Origin: Pochonia chlamydosporia 170
Lineage: Eukaryota; Ascomycota; Sordariomycetes; Hypocreales; Clavicipitaceae
Length of the DNA: 64,000 bases
Direction: 5' to 3'
Assembly: GCF_001653235.2 (NCBI RefSeq)
Contig: NC_035791.1
Span: 2,232,001 to 2,296,000 of the forward strand
Under the pieces are notes generated by a model. That model searched no databases. It had not been told where the DNA came from and was given only the letters and a program-made list of their open reading frames with translations. Below are positions 48,246 to 58,827 of the stretch, piece after piece. Both the position numbers and the translations under genes were made by a program. Positions within the stretch are counted from its first letter, which is position 1; each line of letters begins with the position of its first letter.

Positions 48246-49915
48246 TCATCCCACGAATCGCTTCGATGTTCGTCTCCACGAAACGTCCGCGTCCCCATCA
48301 TCTCTCGATACAATGATACTGTCTTCTCTTTCAATCATCGACGGCTCAAACCCAAGGAGTTGTTCTTCGCGGATCCAGCCTGATTCGACTGCAAAGCACA
48401 CAATGTCCCCGGCAGCACCGAAACAGGGAACATCGTCGTCGGCGTCCGGGTTCAAGTACGTCCACATATCTGCCGTCAGCTTCTTGAATTCAGCCACCTC
48501 CTTGGGATCGCCTTGAAAATTTTCAACTAGGTATTCGTAGAGATAGGCGAGCCAGAGCACATTTGTGTATGGCACGTATGCCTCCCAGCAGAGCGGGCCA
48601 TCCACGCCTTTGGCATAAGGAGTCTTGTGTGCTTCCGGCGGTAGACATTTGCGATCTGCGCGAAGCAGAAACGACCGCATCTGCCGGTAGATCTTGCATT
48701 GTGCCGCGTGTGTGCTTGTGAACAGACTGAGATCTCGCTCCAGGTCGTAGGCGATTGGTTTCGCAAAGTCAATAGTCAGGTCCTCTGCTCTCGACAATCC
48801 ATAATCCAAGATGGTAATGTCGACGCCCGAATAGCCAAAGTATCCCTGTGCCCCAGGTTTTTTTTGCGTCGTAGGTCGTACTTGTCGGATACACAGATTT
48901 CCCTCGTGAAGATCGCGATGCTGCGACAATGTTAGACTGCTGTTGTTATTCGTACTATCGCCGTACCGCAGAGCAAACGTACCTCAAACATGGCCAGTTC
49001 CTCCGCCCTGGCCAATGCAATTGCCTCCAGAAAAAAAATATCCCAGAGTTCACTCTCACTCTTCAACTCCCAATCCTCCAACGCAGTACCAGCATCCCCC
49101 AACTCAACAACCAAAAATTTGGTATCATCCAAGTATCGACTTGGCGACGGATAAAACTGCGCTCGTCCAGGATCCTTCCTCTTCATCCGCCTCTGAAACA
49201 CCTGGTGCGTTTCCAGCAACGCTCTCGACGTCTTCCCCTGCACAATATACCTCTCTTTGTACACCACAAAGCCAGGGATATCCGCCAACCACTCGGATAT
49301 CTGCAACTCGCCATTGACATCATTCTCCGAGTGGGGTTCCTCGTCAACGAGCCTGGATCGCACCTGGGCTTTGGTCTGTGGCTTAATCGGCGACGGTAAT
49401 CGGATCACCTTAATCACACTGGTTCCTCGCTCGTTTGTGACGCGGTATACCTCTGCATAGGAGGCTTCTGCGATCTTTTCTATGCGGTCTCCGGGCGGGC
49501 AAACATCATCCCAGGTTAGGATTCGCAGTGAGGTGTCCCCGGTCAAGTCCGCTAGTGATTGCTGCTCTTGAAATTCGTCGAGGGATTTGTCGTTTGTGGA
49601 GATCGTCTCTTGAGAGTCGCCCTTGGTGTTTCTGTAGTCCGAATCGCCAAGATCTTCCGGGCTATCTGATGAATCTGTTGCATCGTCTATGATTTCTATC
49701 CTTTTAATACTCTTCCGAGGCGATCTTCGAGGCTGCTTTGGTTCGTCTTCTATTTGAACTATCGATAGCTTCTCTGTAATTGAAGCAATGGTGTCGTCCA
49801 TATCTGCGATTTTCGGGTGTCGCACTGGACTTTGGGGCAGTTCGGCGAAAAGGCGTTCAGCCTTGGTCCGAGTCGACCTTTTGCCATATTTGACTGTCGC
49901 TTTCGTTCGAGGCAT
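48246..49915 (-). CDS. Haspin-type serine/threonine kinase
   Basis: Exons 49915-48983 and 48920-48246 give 535 residues. Haspin phosphorylates histone H3 at Thr-3 to guide the chromosomal passenger complex in mitosis. Features are the MPRTKATVKYGKRS start with FAELPQSPV, an acidic disordered region to about 125, an ATP loop IAEASYAEVYRV with Lys-169 (VIKVI), Glu-203 in ISEWL's preceding helix, the catalytic loop HRDLHEGN (312-319, right after the splice) and the metal-binding LDYGLSRA (349-356), where haspins have DYT or DYG. Mid-domain haspin text includes DLERDLSLFTS and LWLAYLYEYL. The intron runs GTACGT...TCTAAC...CGCAG, phase 0. The frame extends upstream without an ATG, so the start is unambiguous. 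Confidence 0.92.
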
Positions 49916-50577
49916 GTTGACTTTGGACGCAACACTGTCATCATTGTTGGACTTGTGTCGTCCAAGTTGAAGTGAATGGTCAGCGCGGATGTCGAAGATC
50001 AGGTTGGCGGGGCAACGGTGTCCATCGACCCAGGAGCTTCCTATGGAGTACTTCGTACTTCCTTCAAAGTTTACCACAACGCGTAAACCCAGCTTCTATA
50101 TTAGAAAAGTGTACTTGCTTTCAATAGATACAAGGTTGCCAGCTTGAGAATGAATATCATCGCCATTGAACTTGTCTCACACGGTGTGCTTTGTTCGGGC
50201 GCAGAATAGCTGGCCAAGCTCAAGCAACAGTACTTACAGGAAAAGACAACGCCAAGAACTTGGGACTCTCGCCAGCCCATCGTATCCGATACAGCCCATC
50301 ATCAGAGCATCTTTTCACACGATTATCTAAGTCTTTCTACAAATCCAAAAAGCGGCACATGCCATCAGCATCCAAACTGGACCCTTTGCCACACCAGACC
50401 TGTCATCCGCTTCTAGACCAACAGACGAAGCCCCAGACCCTCAACGCTAACGACTTGACCCACCTCCATAGATTCTCCACAGAAGCGGTTGACCTCCAAT
50501 TTTCCACGTTGGCTGAAGAGCTCCCTCTCCGCTCCCTCAACCTTCGCCCGTATCGTCCCCCATTGACCACAGCAGCC
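49916..50577. other. Divergent promoter region
   Basis: 662 bp between haspin (minus strand) and the CCDC47-like gene (plus strand). The last 200 bp are C-rich leader-like sequence. Short in-frame codons upstream of 50578 lack an ATG in good context for the conserved start. Confidence 0.5.
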
Positions 50578-52024
50578 ATGGCCGATCTTTTGAAAAACGT
50601 CTTTGGCGGCGGCAAGGCCAACGAGCCTGTTGCCAATCGCAAAGCTGATCCAGGTCAGTTGAACCTCCGCAAGTCCAATGGCATCCTCGCATTTGATCCT
50701 GTAATGCGAGTGAGAAATGCGCCTTTGCCCCTGGATGATTTTTGCGAGAATTACATATTCTCTTCAACCCCCGAATGCTAACCGCCGTTTCATAGACTTT
50801 GCCGACTTTGCTGGAGCTCCTGATCCCGTCGCGGAGCCTGCCCCCAATGCCGCGACGTTGGGAGGCGCTGCCGGTGCCGCTGCCACGACGAGGCCCTACA
50901 CGAAGTGGTACAACGTCCACGAGCGGCACTCGCTGTCCGAGTTCAAGGCGGAGGGCATCATCCTCGCGCTCTCAGCCTTCATCTTCCTCTTCCACATCAT
51001 CGGTGCGCGGGCCAATCGCTCCAAGGCCAAGTCGTGGATCCGAGCCAATGCCTCCATCCTGAGGAAGGAATTCGCCCTCGTCGGGTTCGGCGGCGTGCCC
51101 ACCTTGGACAACGAGGACATCAAGCCCGACTCCCTCCTCAAGGAGAAGTCGCTGTTCGAGTTCGCCACCTACGCCTCTGGACGGCAAAACACGGCCTTTG
51201 TCGACGTCAAGCTCACCATGACCAAAAAGTTCAACCCCGTCATGGGACTCGTCGAAACAGCCGCCTCCTTCTTCAGCGACGCCTTTGCTGCCCCCAGCGA
51301 CGTCATGGAAGCTTTCCTGTACCCCTTCGACGGCAAGGAGAATCTCACTCTCCCCTCTCTGCCTGGTGGTGAGGAAGCGCGCGCCAAGGACACCAAGAGC
51401 AACTACGACGGATTCGTCTGGGCCCTTGTCCACAAGGAGAGCATGAAGCGTCTCCGTGAGGACCGCTACGACGTCACCCTCACTGCTACCAAGGAAAACT
51501 CCAAGCTGCCCAACTGGTTGACCATTATGAGCGAGAGCGCCGAAGTCACGGACACCCTGCTCACCCAGGACCTCATTGACGCTGTCGTCGCTGCCGGCGA
51601 TAACTTTGAGTACCTCATCGTTTCCGACCAGCCCGTCGAGAAGCCCGTCAAGCTGGATGACGCCACGCCCCGCAAGCGCATCTTCCTCAAGTACCGTCTC
51701 CCCTCTGGCAACAGCTACGACTCCCTGCTACCCATCTTCTCGTACTTCCTCCGCCTCCCGGATTTCCTGGTGCAAAACGCCCGTTTCCGCCCCGAGGTCC
51801 TGAAGAAAGTTCGTGCCACTCGTGAAGCCATGATTTCGCAAATCAAAAAGACGGCCGAGGAGGAAAAGAACGAAGAGCGTCTCTGGGAAAAGGAGAAGGC
51901 AAAGAAGGCAAAGCGGGATGCTGACCTCAAGGGCCTGGATGCCAAGGCCCAGAAGAAGTATCTCGAGAAAGAGAAGGAGAAGGATCTCCGAAGAAGTCAG
52001 AAGAAGATGACTATGCGGGGATGA
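50578..52024 (+). CDS. CCDC47/DUF1682-family ER membrane protein
   Basis: Exons 50578-50653 and 50796-52024 give 434 residues; the splice (GTCAGT...CATAG) makes ADPDFADF. A single membrane segment, GIILALSAFIFLFHIIG (79-95), follows an Ala/Pro-rich short N-terminus. The cytosolic domain has the family's RSKAKSWIRANASIL, FATYASGRQN, LPNWLTIMSES and LPDFLVQNARFRPEV blocks, and ends in a Lys/Glu coiled coil (about 375-430). In animals CCDC47 is the PAT-complex subunit that works with the Sec61/TMCO1 translocon in multipass membrane protein insertion; fungal members are assumed to be ER proteins. It converges on the Ecm15-type gene with 201 bp between stops. Confidence 0.9.
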
Positions 52025-52225
52025 AAGATCCTCCGTGTGCAATCTGAATGGTAATGGGGTCACGAGGCATGGTTAGTTGATGGGTGGTAATTGTGAAAAA
52101 GGTGCTTGTATGAGTAGTTGTAGCTGTTACAATAAACCCAAATTGCATGCATAATCCCGTCCAGTGAGCACGCTTCACACTCGACACTTGATACTTGCTA
52201 CTTGATTCATCAAGAACAACTTCGA

Positions 52226-52708
52226 TCACTTCTCCAGTAACTCCTCCACCCTCCGAACCTTTTCCTCAGCAGTCTGCTTCTTATCCGTCCTACAAACATC
52301 AGCAATGCCCTTTGAACACAAACACAAAGCACAAACATAACATACCTGCTCCCCACGCGCATACTCGACTGCACCCTCACCACTCCCCCCTGATGCACCA
52401 CCGCATGCGCCTTGCCAACCACACTCATAACCTCATCCCAACTGCCTTCTACCAGACGTCAGCACTCCGCCACAACCCCAGTAGCTTGGAATGCATACCA
52501 ACGGTAGTACCCGCCGAATGAAGCGTGTACTTCAACCCACTTGCCTTGAGGACGCGCTGCACCTGTGCGATTTCATCCGCAACAGAGACTTTGCCTGTGC
52601 CGACCTGCGGTTGTTAGATGGTACGGGGTAAGGACCGGTGAAACGTACGGGGATGAGGCAGAAGTCGGCGTAGCATGCTGACGGGGTGGGAATAGAAGCG
52701 TAGTCCAT
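52226..52708 (-). CDS. ECM15: MTH1187/YkoF-type thiamine-binding family protein (Ecm15-like)
   Basis: Four exons, 52708-52649, 52604-52499, 52448-52346 and 52289-52226, give 110 residues. Joined, they reproduce the UPF0045 family order: ADFCLIPVGTGKVSVADEIA, VLKASGLKYTLHSAGTTVEGSWDEV, VVGKAHAVVHQGGVVRVQSSMRVGSRTDK. The family forms beta-alpha-beta-beta-alpha-beta (ferredoxin-like) dimers or tetramers; some members bind thiamine. Yeast Ecm15 is non-essential, with a reported cell-wall phenotype. For exon 2 I used the later donor (GTATGC, 12 bases downstream of a GTACTA alternative) because only it yields the conserved GTTVEG. The gene was invisible as a single open frame. Substrate binding here is not shown. 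Confidence 0.9.
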
Positions 52709-53394
52709 TCTGTTTGTGTGTGACGTGATGTGATGTTGATGGTGAATGGCAGATTGGTAGTTTAGATCCGCCGAATTGGAGATTATGATGGCTCCACCGA
52801 AGTCAAGGCCAAACTTGGGACTACAAGGAGACACTGGAACAACATGATGAGTTCCTATGCGATACCAGTCTCTAGAGACAGTAAGGTCCTCGTATTAAAT
52901 TAATCGTTTTTTCTATCATTGTAAAACCCTCAACTGCCGAGTCGATGGACAAGAAATCTGGCTGCAAACGGACTAACACCATGTACACCCAATATACAAA
53001 TGACCTTATTCGTGACAGTTGACAGGTTCTAGTCTAGGCTATTACATTAAAATTTGTTAAATTGGATTCAATTGCGAAGTTAAAATTGCATACCTACCTA
53101 CTTGCCTAGATGTGGCACAAGTGTTTGGGTTCAAATTAAACCGGTTTCAACGGCGTCACGCCTAAGCGGCTTTGCTGCATTCATTTCACCAACTCTAGAC
53201 TCCATGAAGAGTGATCATGTCTGATTCAATTATGTTCGCAGCCTTCACTTCTTCTGATAACTATGTATACCGTCGCCATAAAAGATGTATGATTGGCGTC
53301 AAGCTTCACATTATCTCATTTGCCTTCCAAGAGCTACCAGAGGCGGCCAGAGGCGGCCAGAATCAGAATGCAATGCCTATAATTAGAGTCTAAA
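52709..53394. other. Intergenic region
   Basis: 686 bp between the Ecm15-type gene start and the F-box gene stop. It contains ACCTACCTACTTGCC (near 53094), related to the CTACCTA repeats, and a duplicated decamer AGGCGGCCAG at 53341-53360. No gene is supported. Confidence 0.5.
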
Positions 53395-54872
53395 CTACTG
53401 TCCACCGACCAAAGATTCGAATTCAGCGTTGAAATGTTGTGTGTAATCCTCGATGCTTTCAACATAAACCCTCTGCAGCCTGGGAAACCATTCTCTCAGC
53501 CTGGCGACAAGTACAGTGGGATCGGGTCTTTGGCTATATCAAGTATTAAGAAATTAGCCTACGTCCCGCAACAAATAGGCACTCCTTGAGCGCGGACAGA
53601 TTTCACTACTAACCCTTCTTCTGCATCATCTTGCACCGGCGGTGTTACGAACCCATCAATGCTGAGCCACATCAGGTAAGGGAGACTCAGTTGTGGTTGC
53701 GATTCCGGCCTAACAAACGGTTCCATGTCGAACTTTTGGGGTATTGAAACGTCTTTGAGCCACCGGCAGTGGCGAGACAGAGACGCGAGGGCCTCGGCGG
53801 TCAAATTGCTTGCCACGTTGAAGGCAAATTCTCGCAACGCCGGGAGATGCTTGACTACATGATCAAAGTCAGAATCCGAGAAGCCAGAATTCCTCGCTGA
53901 GACATGTACTGCGCCTTGTTGTCCATGTGTGAAAATGCGAAGCACGCGAACTCTGGGGAATGACTTGAGGGCCATAATTTCGTCCTTGGAAAGCTCAGTG
54001 TCAATTGTGAATTCCAGTGCTAGTTTCACCAATATAGTCAGGGGGGCAATTTTACGGATGACTTCGCCGTAGTCGTCCCGGACCATAAGGTGAAGGTGAG
54101 TAAGATTTCCCAAAAACTTGACTAATAAGGAGAAGCTGTCCGTCTCGATGTTCATGAACAGGTCTCGAATGGCTGGGAATGGTTCACGAACTTCCCTCAC
54201 CAGTCGGCGAACAAGCTTGTTGCGGACAAAGGTTCCAATCACCAAGTGTGAAAGATTCTCTCGACTCGCAAGATGCACGAGGAGATCACCGGTGACCAGG
54301 TGGTCCATCTGGTGCTTGAATTCCATGTGATGCAGTGTCCGCAATTCGGAGATGAAACTGTAGAAAAACCCGGGCGTGACTTTAGGCCCTGGCGAGTCGA
54401 GTTGAATCCTGCGAATGTTCCAGCATGTATCCTTCACGTAGGTTAAGAAGTCGTGGTCCAAGTCCCCTCCAATATACCAAAAGTCTTGCAAGGGTTGCTG
54501 AAGGTACTGCCGTATGAAAGGCTGACGGCCATCCTTGTTCCGCTCTGCCCCAACTGAGAGTATCTTTACGTTCAAGAATTTCAGTTCCTCAAACTCAAAG
54601 TGAACGGGTGCGTCATCATCGCCCTCGAATATAATTTTGGTGAACTTTGGGGCATAAATTTGACGACGGCTGGCTTCGACTTGGAGAAGCTTTTGGTATG
54701 GTGCTTCTTGCCAAAGGACGTGTGTTCCACAAGCAAACCACCGTTGAGAGACTCTTACTACGGCTGCCAAGGTCGGTTTTTCGCGTTCTAGATACTCGAA
54801 TATATGAACAAGCAGCTCGGGGAGTGACAGAACTTGGTGCCTGACCCAGTGCTGTGTCCATTTCTGCTCCAT
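53395..54872 (-). CDS. F-box protein
   Basis: Exons 54872-53614 and 53533-53395 give 465 residues. The F-box is at about residues 14-55 (VLSLPELLVHIFEYL...VSQRWFACGTHVLWQ), the Skp1-binding part of SCF ubiquitin ligases. The rest is Leu-rich (FLNVKILSV, NLTHLHLMV, VRVLRIFTH), resembling irregular leucine-rich repeats that would select a substrate. I added a second exon because the frame after the acceptor ATATAG codes for PTVLVARLREWFPRLQRVYVE and stops at 53395; the donor GTTAGT at 53613 fits phase and gives an 80-nt intron, whereas reading through gives a short unconserved tail. The start is the first ATG; codons upstream come from a TAG/CTA repeat. Target unknown. Confidence 0.82.
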
Positions 54873-54941
54873 GTCAGGGAAAGTGTGGAAATCTGGGAAA
54901 GTCTGGGACGTTAAAAGACAGGACGAGATGTACAGCGTCAA

Positions 54942-55013
<72 letters not shown>
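54942..55013. repeat. (TAG)24 microsatellite
   Basis: Twenty-four uninterrupted TAG units, continuing imperfectly to about 55036. It begins 70 bp upstream of the F-box ATG, so it lies in the promoter or 5' leader. On the minus strand it would read as poly-Leu if translated, but no ATG precedes it in that frame. Confidence 0.95.
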
Positions 55014-55236
55014 CAGTAGTAGTAACAGTAGTAGTATTCGAAAAAGTGATGGTTGTGTTCTGGGACGACGAGACTGGCCTGTGTTTACTTGGGTCACACA
55101 TCTGAACAAACATGTCACTCTTGGTGTGTTCTTTCCATCGTATAGCTTCTCCAATTGCCTCTGGGCAGCAACGAGGTAGTAGCTGAAAGAAGCGAAAGGA
55201 GGGCCTCACTCGTGCAACTGCCCAAGTTGCCATTAC

Positions 55237-55252
55237 CTACCTACTTAGGTAG
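55237..55252. repeat. Perfect inverted repeat CTACCTA/TAGGTAG
   Basis: Seven-base arms with a 2-base spacer. It is of the same sequence family as the TACCTAGGTA palindromes further right. Confidence 0.6.
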
Positions 55253-55506
55253 ATGTTTAAAGATTTACCAACTGCGATACAAAGGTTCATGCAAAAGTAG
55301 AGCTTGTCGGGCTCATTTATTGGTACGCGGGGGAGCTGATCCCAGCTCAAACCGTCTTATATCTAAGTATGTAAGCCAATCTATCCTGTATCATTGCTCT
55401 AGCCTAGGTGAATGCAATCCCAAGAAAAATAAAAAGTAAAAGATAAAAATAAAAAGATAACAACGCCTCGCTAATCAAATCAGTTAATTCCGTGGACCAC
55501 ATTTCA

Positions 55507-56634
55507 CTACACCAGCAGTAACGCAGCCGAAACAAAGGCCACGAGAGCCCCGGTTCCAAGTTTCCTCTCTTGAGCGAAGTTGCTCCCGGCCGACTGGCCA
55601 CTCGACTGTGTCGTAGTCCTTCCCTTGGCATCCGTCACACCGTTCATACTATCCAGGGCAGCGATAGGATCGCCCTTGTCCCAGAAATCAACCAGCACAA
55701 AATTGGGCTGTTTCGCCCACTCCGTCTTGCACTGCTCCAGGTGTTTGCCCAGATTTCCAGGTTGCTCGGTACTCGCGCTGTTGACGGTCTCAATGGCATC
55801 GGCGTCGGGAACCTGCACGGTACCTATGAGATTTTGGTATTTGAAGTGGTTGACAAGGCTCATGTAGCCGTTGGCCAAAGAGGTAGATGGCGGTTTAGCC
55901 TTGGATGGTCGATCGACAGTGCAGTTGAAGCCACCAAGAGCAGTAACTTCGAATGGCGTCTCGAAGACATGATCGAACTCGGGGAGGAGATAGGGCGTGG
56001 ATGCGGAGAAGTCCATGTTTGTAACAAAGGTGACGACACGAGAGTTGGAGCGAATCATGTCCTGGAGAGTCGGCCAGGTGGACGTCAGAGTGTTTGACTG
56101 CGGCTTGTAGGCGACTTTTGCAAGGCCCGAGGCTTCAAAGGCGGCGCCAAAGTCGGAAGCAGGGGCCTTGTTGGCATTGACTAGCAACAAAGTTACAACA
56201 TCATTGGGGTTCCTGGTGACCCAGTCATTGACGCTCTTTAGCCATGTTTCCAGATCCCCGGCATCGAGCAAGTTACACGAGGTATGGCAAAGTTCCAGGG
56301 TAGAATTTGGCTTGTGAACCTGTGCTTGAAGGAGTCGGAGACCAGCGTCCAGGGCGATGGTTGCGTTTTTGAACTGATTTCCGGCTATGGAGTTGCCAGT
56401 GCTGCTGTCTCGTAGAAAGGCGCTGTTGTGGGCTCCCATGTGTGTAATGGAGTTGTACTGACGACCACAGAGAGTCGGAGAGTTATTGCAGGCATTACCA
56501 GAGGAGATGCCTGATGGCAATGGAGCAACGGCTGTGGTTGATGATGAAGGCAGTTGTGGAAGAGCGTGGACCGCATGTGAGAAAGCGACCAGCGCTGTCA
56601 GGACGGCATGGGCATGTCGCAGTGGTGTCAACAT
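55507..56634 (-). CDS. Secreted GPI-anchored PLC-like phosphodiesterase
   Basis: A single exon of 375 residues. A signal peptide (about 1-25, VLTALVAFSHAVHA) leads into a Ser/Thr/Pro linker and a PI-PLC-X-like TIM barrel. NSITHMGAHNSAF (61-73) supplies the candidate active-site His (His-65 or His-69), and NPNDVVTLLLVN and FVLVDFWDKGD are conserved barrel strands. The C-terminus has a Ser/Gly-rich spacer and a hydrophobic end (GALVAFVSAALLLV), typical of a GPI-attachment signal, so the mature protein should sit on the outer membrane or wall. Such fungal proteins are common and mostly uncharacterised; true phospholipase activity is unproven because the metal or second-His set of PI-PLC is hard to place by eye. 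Confidence 0.9.
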   Translation of the reverse strand: MLTPLRHAHAVLTALVAFSHAVHALPQLPSSSTTAVAPLPSGISSGNACNNSPTLCGRQYNSITHMGAHNSAFLRDSSTGNSIAGNQFKNATIALDAGLRLLQAQVHKPNSTLELCHTSCNLLDAGDLETWLKSVNDWVTRNPNDVVTLLLVNANKAPASDFGAAFEASGLAKVAYKPQSNTLTSTWPTLQDMIRSNSRVVTFVTNMDFSASTPYLLPEFDHVFETPFEVTALGGFNCTVDRPSKAKPPSTSLANGYMSLVNHFKYQNLIGTVQVPDADAIETVNSASTEQPGNLGKHLEQCKTEWAKQPNFVLVDFWDKGDPIAALDSMNGVTDAKGRTTTQSSGQSAGSNFAQERKLGTGALVAFVSAALLLV

Positions 56635-56673
56635 GGCTGCGGAGTGGCGGAAATGTACAAATAAAATGCAAAG

Positions 56674-56683
56674 TACCTAGGTA
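56674..56683. repeat. TACCTAGGTA palindrome, copy 1
   Basis: Perfect 10-bp palindrome just upstream of the PLC-like gene start (56634). Confidence 0.7.
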
Positions 56684-57798
56684 CTGTAGCTCTATTGCAA
56701 AGAACTTTTGTTTTTGTTCGGCGGCTGAGTTGAATCAATGAAAAAATGCTGTAGTACTCCGTAAACGAAGCTCAGATGTTACGTGTAGGAATTCAGCAAC
56801 CAAATGTCATCAAAGCCTGTGCAGGGTTCTGAAGCTCCAGAACAACAAGACACCGTACCGAGATTGAGAATGCAGTTGAGACTAGCGACGAAAGAAAATG
56901 AAAAAATACAGTAAAAATAAAAGAACTCTAAAAGACAGAAAACCAAGATGGATCCCGCGTGGTAATAAAGAGCGATTTCACGGAGACATGAAAAGAAGTC
57001 AAGTTACCAGACTTTATCCAGCAAGCACAGATTGGGCAAAGTAGGAAAGAACAGAAATAGAACACGAGGGAAGGAGGCAGTGAACTCTCAGCCAGGTCAG
57101 TCACAACCAGACAGGAGCGGCCACAGCAGAGACCATCCACCATACACCGCCAACCACCAACCACCACACAGAGTCCGGAGTACAGAGTACCAACCACATG
57201 TACCAACAGACCAACAGACACCTTGATTGCTTTGTCACTTCAACTCCACACTTCGCCAGACACCAGACACGACTTGTTTCGTCGATCCACTCGCACCGAC
57301 GACCCAAAAAAAGAACCACCGTTGAGTGGCAGACCGAAGAAATTTTGTGGACGACTGCCGCAAATCACCCAGTGTCAACGTGGTTGGAGCGTGGTTGGAG
57401 GCTCTCATCCCATCCAGTTACGTCTTCCTGGACCCAATCAATGTCAACGTGAGGTCGGTGTACTGAGGACAAGGCAATCGGGGCGGTGCTGCGCCTCTGC
57501 CAACGTCAGCAGTGGAGGAGGACATGTAGGGATGAAACGGCTGATGAGCGAGATGATGAAATCAAAAATTTCTTGGGTCGGCACTTGGGACATTAGTGGA
57601 TTGTCAACGTTGAGCTCCAAGTCGGATGTTGGTAGGCAAGCCAAGTTGGTGACGTCTGGTTGTGACGGATGATTATGATTTATGATGGTTAGGGGCTCGG
57701 TGCACTTGTCTCAAACATTCCATGTATTGTGCGTATTTGCGTGCGTGTGGTGATGATACGGAGACGGAAACGGAAGCAAGTGTCTGTCTGTCTTTTTG

Positions 57799-57808
57799 TA
57801 CCTAGGTA
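57799..57808. repeat. TACCTAGGTA palindrome, copy 2
   Basis: Second perfect copy, about 1.0 kb upstream of the PKS start. Confidence 0.7.
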
Positions 57809-58175
57809 TGTATGTGTATCTGTCTGTCCGTGTGTATTCGTCTATGCGTCCGCCCTGACATTTCATCTGTGCCGCTGCCCTGAATATGCAAATGATTCAC
57901 GCCGAGAACGACGGAGTACCGTTGAAGGAGATGAGACTTGACAAGATAAAATTGGCACGGCAGGAGCGAAGTCAAGCATTTTTCTGAGGACGGTGTGATG
58001 CAGATAAGTTGAGATGCACCGAGTAGAGAGTGCGGAGTCATTCAGCTGGCTTATCGACTCCGTGCTTTCAATGTTCCTTTTTCATGTCAAGCTGCCAAGG
58101 CAGAGCAACATTGAAGTCGGCGCGCATAACAGAACTAGACATTGTCCCCCGTCAATACAACAATCGGACTGCACC

Positions 58176-58200
58176 TACTCCGTACTTACCTACCTAGGTA
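58176..58200. repeat. TACTCCGTA nonamer next to TACCTAGGTA copy 3
   Basis: The nonamer (58176-58184) and the palindrome (58191-58200) lie six bases apart, about 630 bp before the PKS start. This is the only place in the window where both recurrent motifs meet. Confidence 0.7.
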
Positions 58201-58707
58201 CTAGGTATCTAAGGTCGTACATTCACGGGGGACCGAGTACACACTGCAAAGAGCCAATTGTTTCAAAGTTGCCATCATTGCATGAACCTCTGGCTGGCAG
58301 TGGCGTTCTGCGATCAACCAGACATTTGAAGGGTGGCACATGCACTTTGAGAGGTTCATGCACAACTTCATGCACAACTTCACATGCATGCATGCACAGA
58401 CACAGGCACAGGCACAGGTATAGACACAGGTACAGGGCAATCCAGCAGGTGCCACCGCACGGCACTTGCCCATTGCAGTACTAATAAAAAGGCACTGGAA
58501 CCAGACAACCTTAAAACTTGACATTTCAGATTCAGCATCAAATATCTTACTCGTAACTTGGAAACACGCACGTGGCAGCAAAAGAGCTGCTTCTTTCGGT
58601 GAAAACAATGAACAGTTCAATTGACAATACCACGAAGCAGCTGATCTGGACGTGGCCTATTTATTTTTTTTATTGTTTATTTTTTTTGGAATATGCGAGT
58701 ATTTCGA

Positions 58708-58714
58708 TATAAAT
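58708..58714 (+). promoter_or_regulatory. Candidate TATA box of the PKS
   Basis: TATAAAT lies 114 bp before the PKS ATG, after a T-rich tract (58656-58688). Position and sequence fit a core promoter; no transcript evidence is available. Confidence 0.45.
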
Positions 58715-58827
58715 CTGGCCGGCGCGGCTGTTCCCTGCCACCTATCTCAATTCGTAAACTTCATTAAACAAATACAGTTCTTTAACATCATTCTTCTTTT
58801 CCTCTAAAGGGTGGTTTGTTTTGTGCC

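Larger units (their letters stand above)
54873..55506. other. Intergenic, F-box promoter side
   Basis: 634 bp with a long TAG microsatellite and the perfect inverted repeat CTACCTA-CT-TAGGTAG at 55237-55252. It includes the 3' flank of the PLC-like gene. No gene is seen. Confidence 0.55.
56635..58827. other. Divergent intergenic region before the PKS
   Basis: 2.2 kb between the PLC-like gene (minus strand) and the PKS (plus strand). It carries nonamers TACTCCGTA at 56755-56763 and 58176-58184, three TACCTAGGTA palindromes, and CA/CAGG-rich low-complexity sequence near 58380-58440. A minus-strand frame of 139 codons at 58201-58620 reads this repeat as Cys/Ala and is not called. Confidence 0.55.

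Noticed and set aside
49916..50077. 54-codon upstream extension of haspin
   Set aside because: It starts only at GTG; the conserved N-terminus begins at the ATG at 49915.
54873..55154. N-terminal extension of the F-box protein with a poly-leucine run
   Set aside because: The run is translation of the TAG/CTA microsatellite and no ATG opens this frame upstream; the first ATG is at 54872.
58201..58620. Minus-strand Cys/Ala-rich frame before the PKS
   Set aside because: It reads a CAGG/CATG low-complexity tract; the regular Cys pattern is a repeat artefact.
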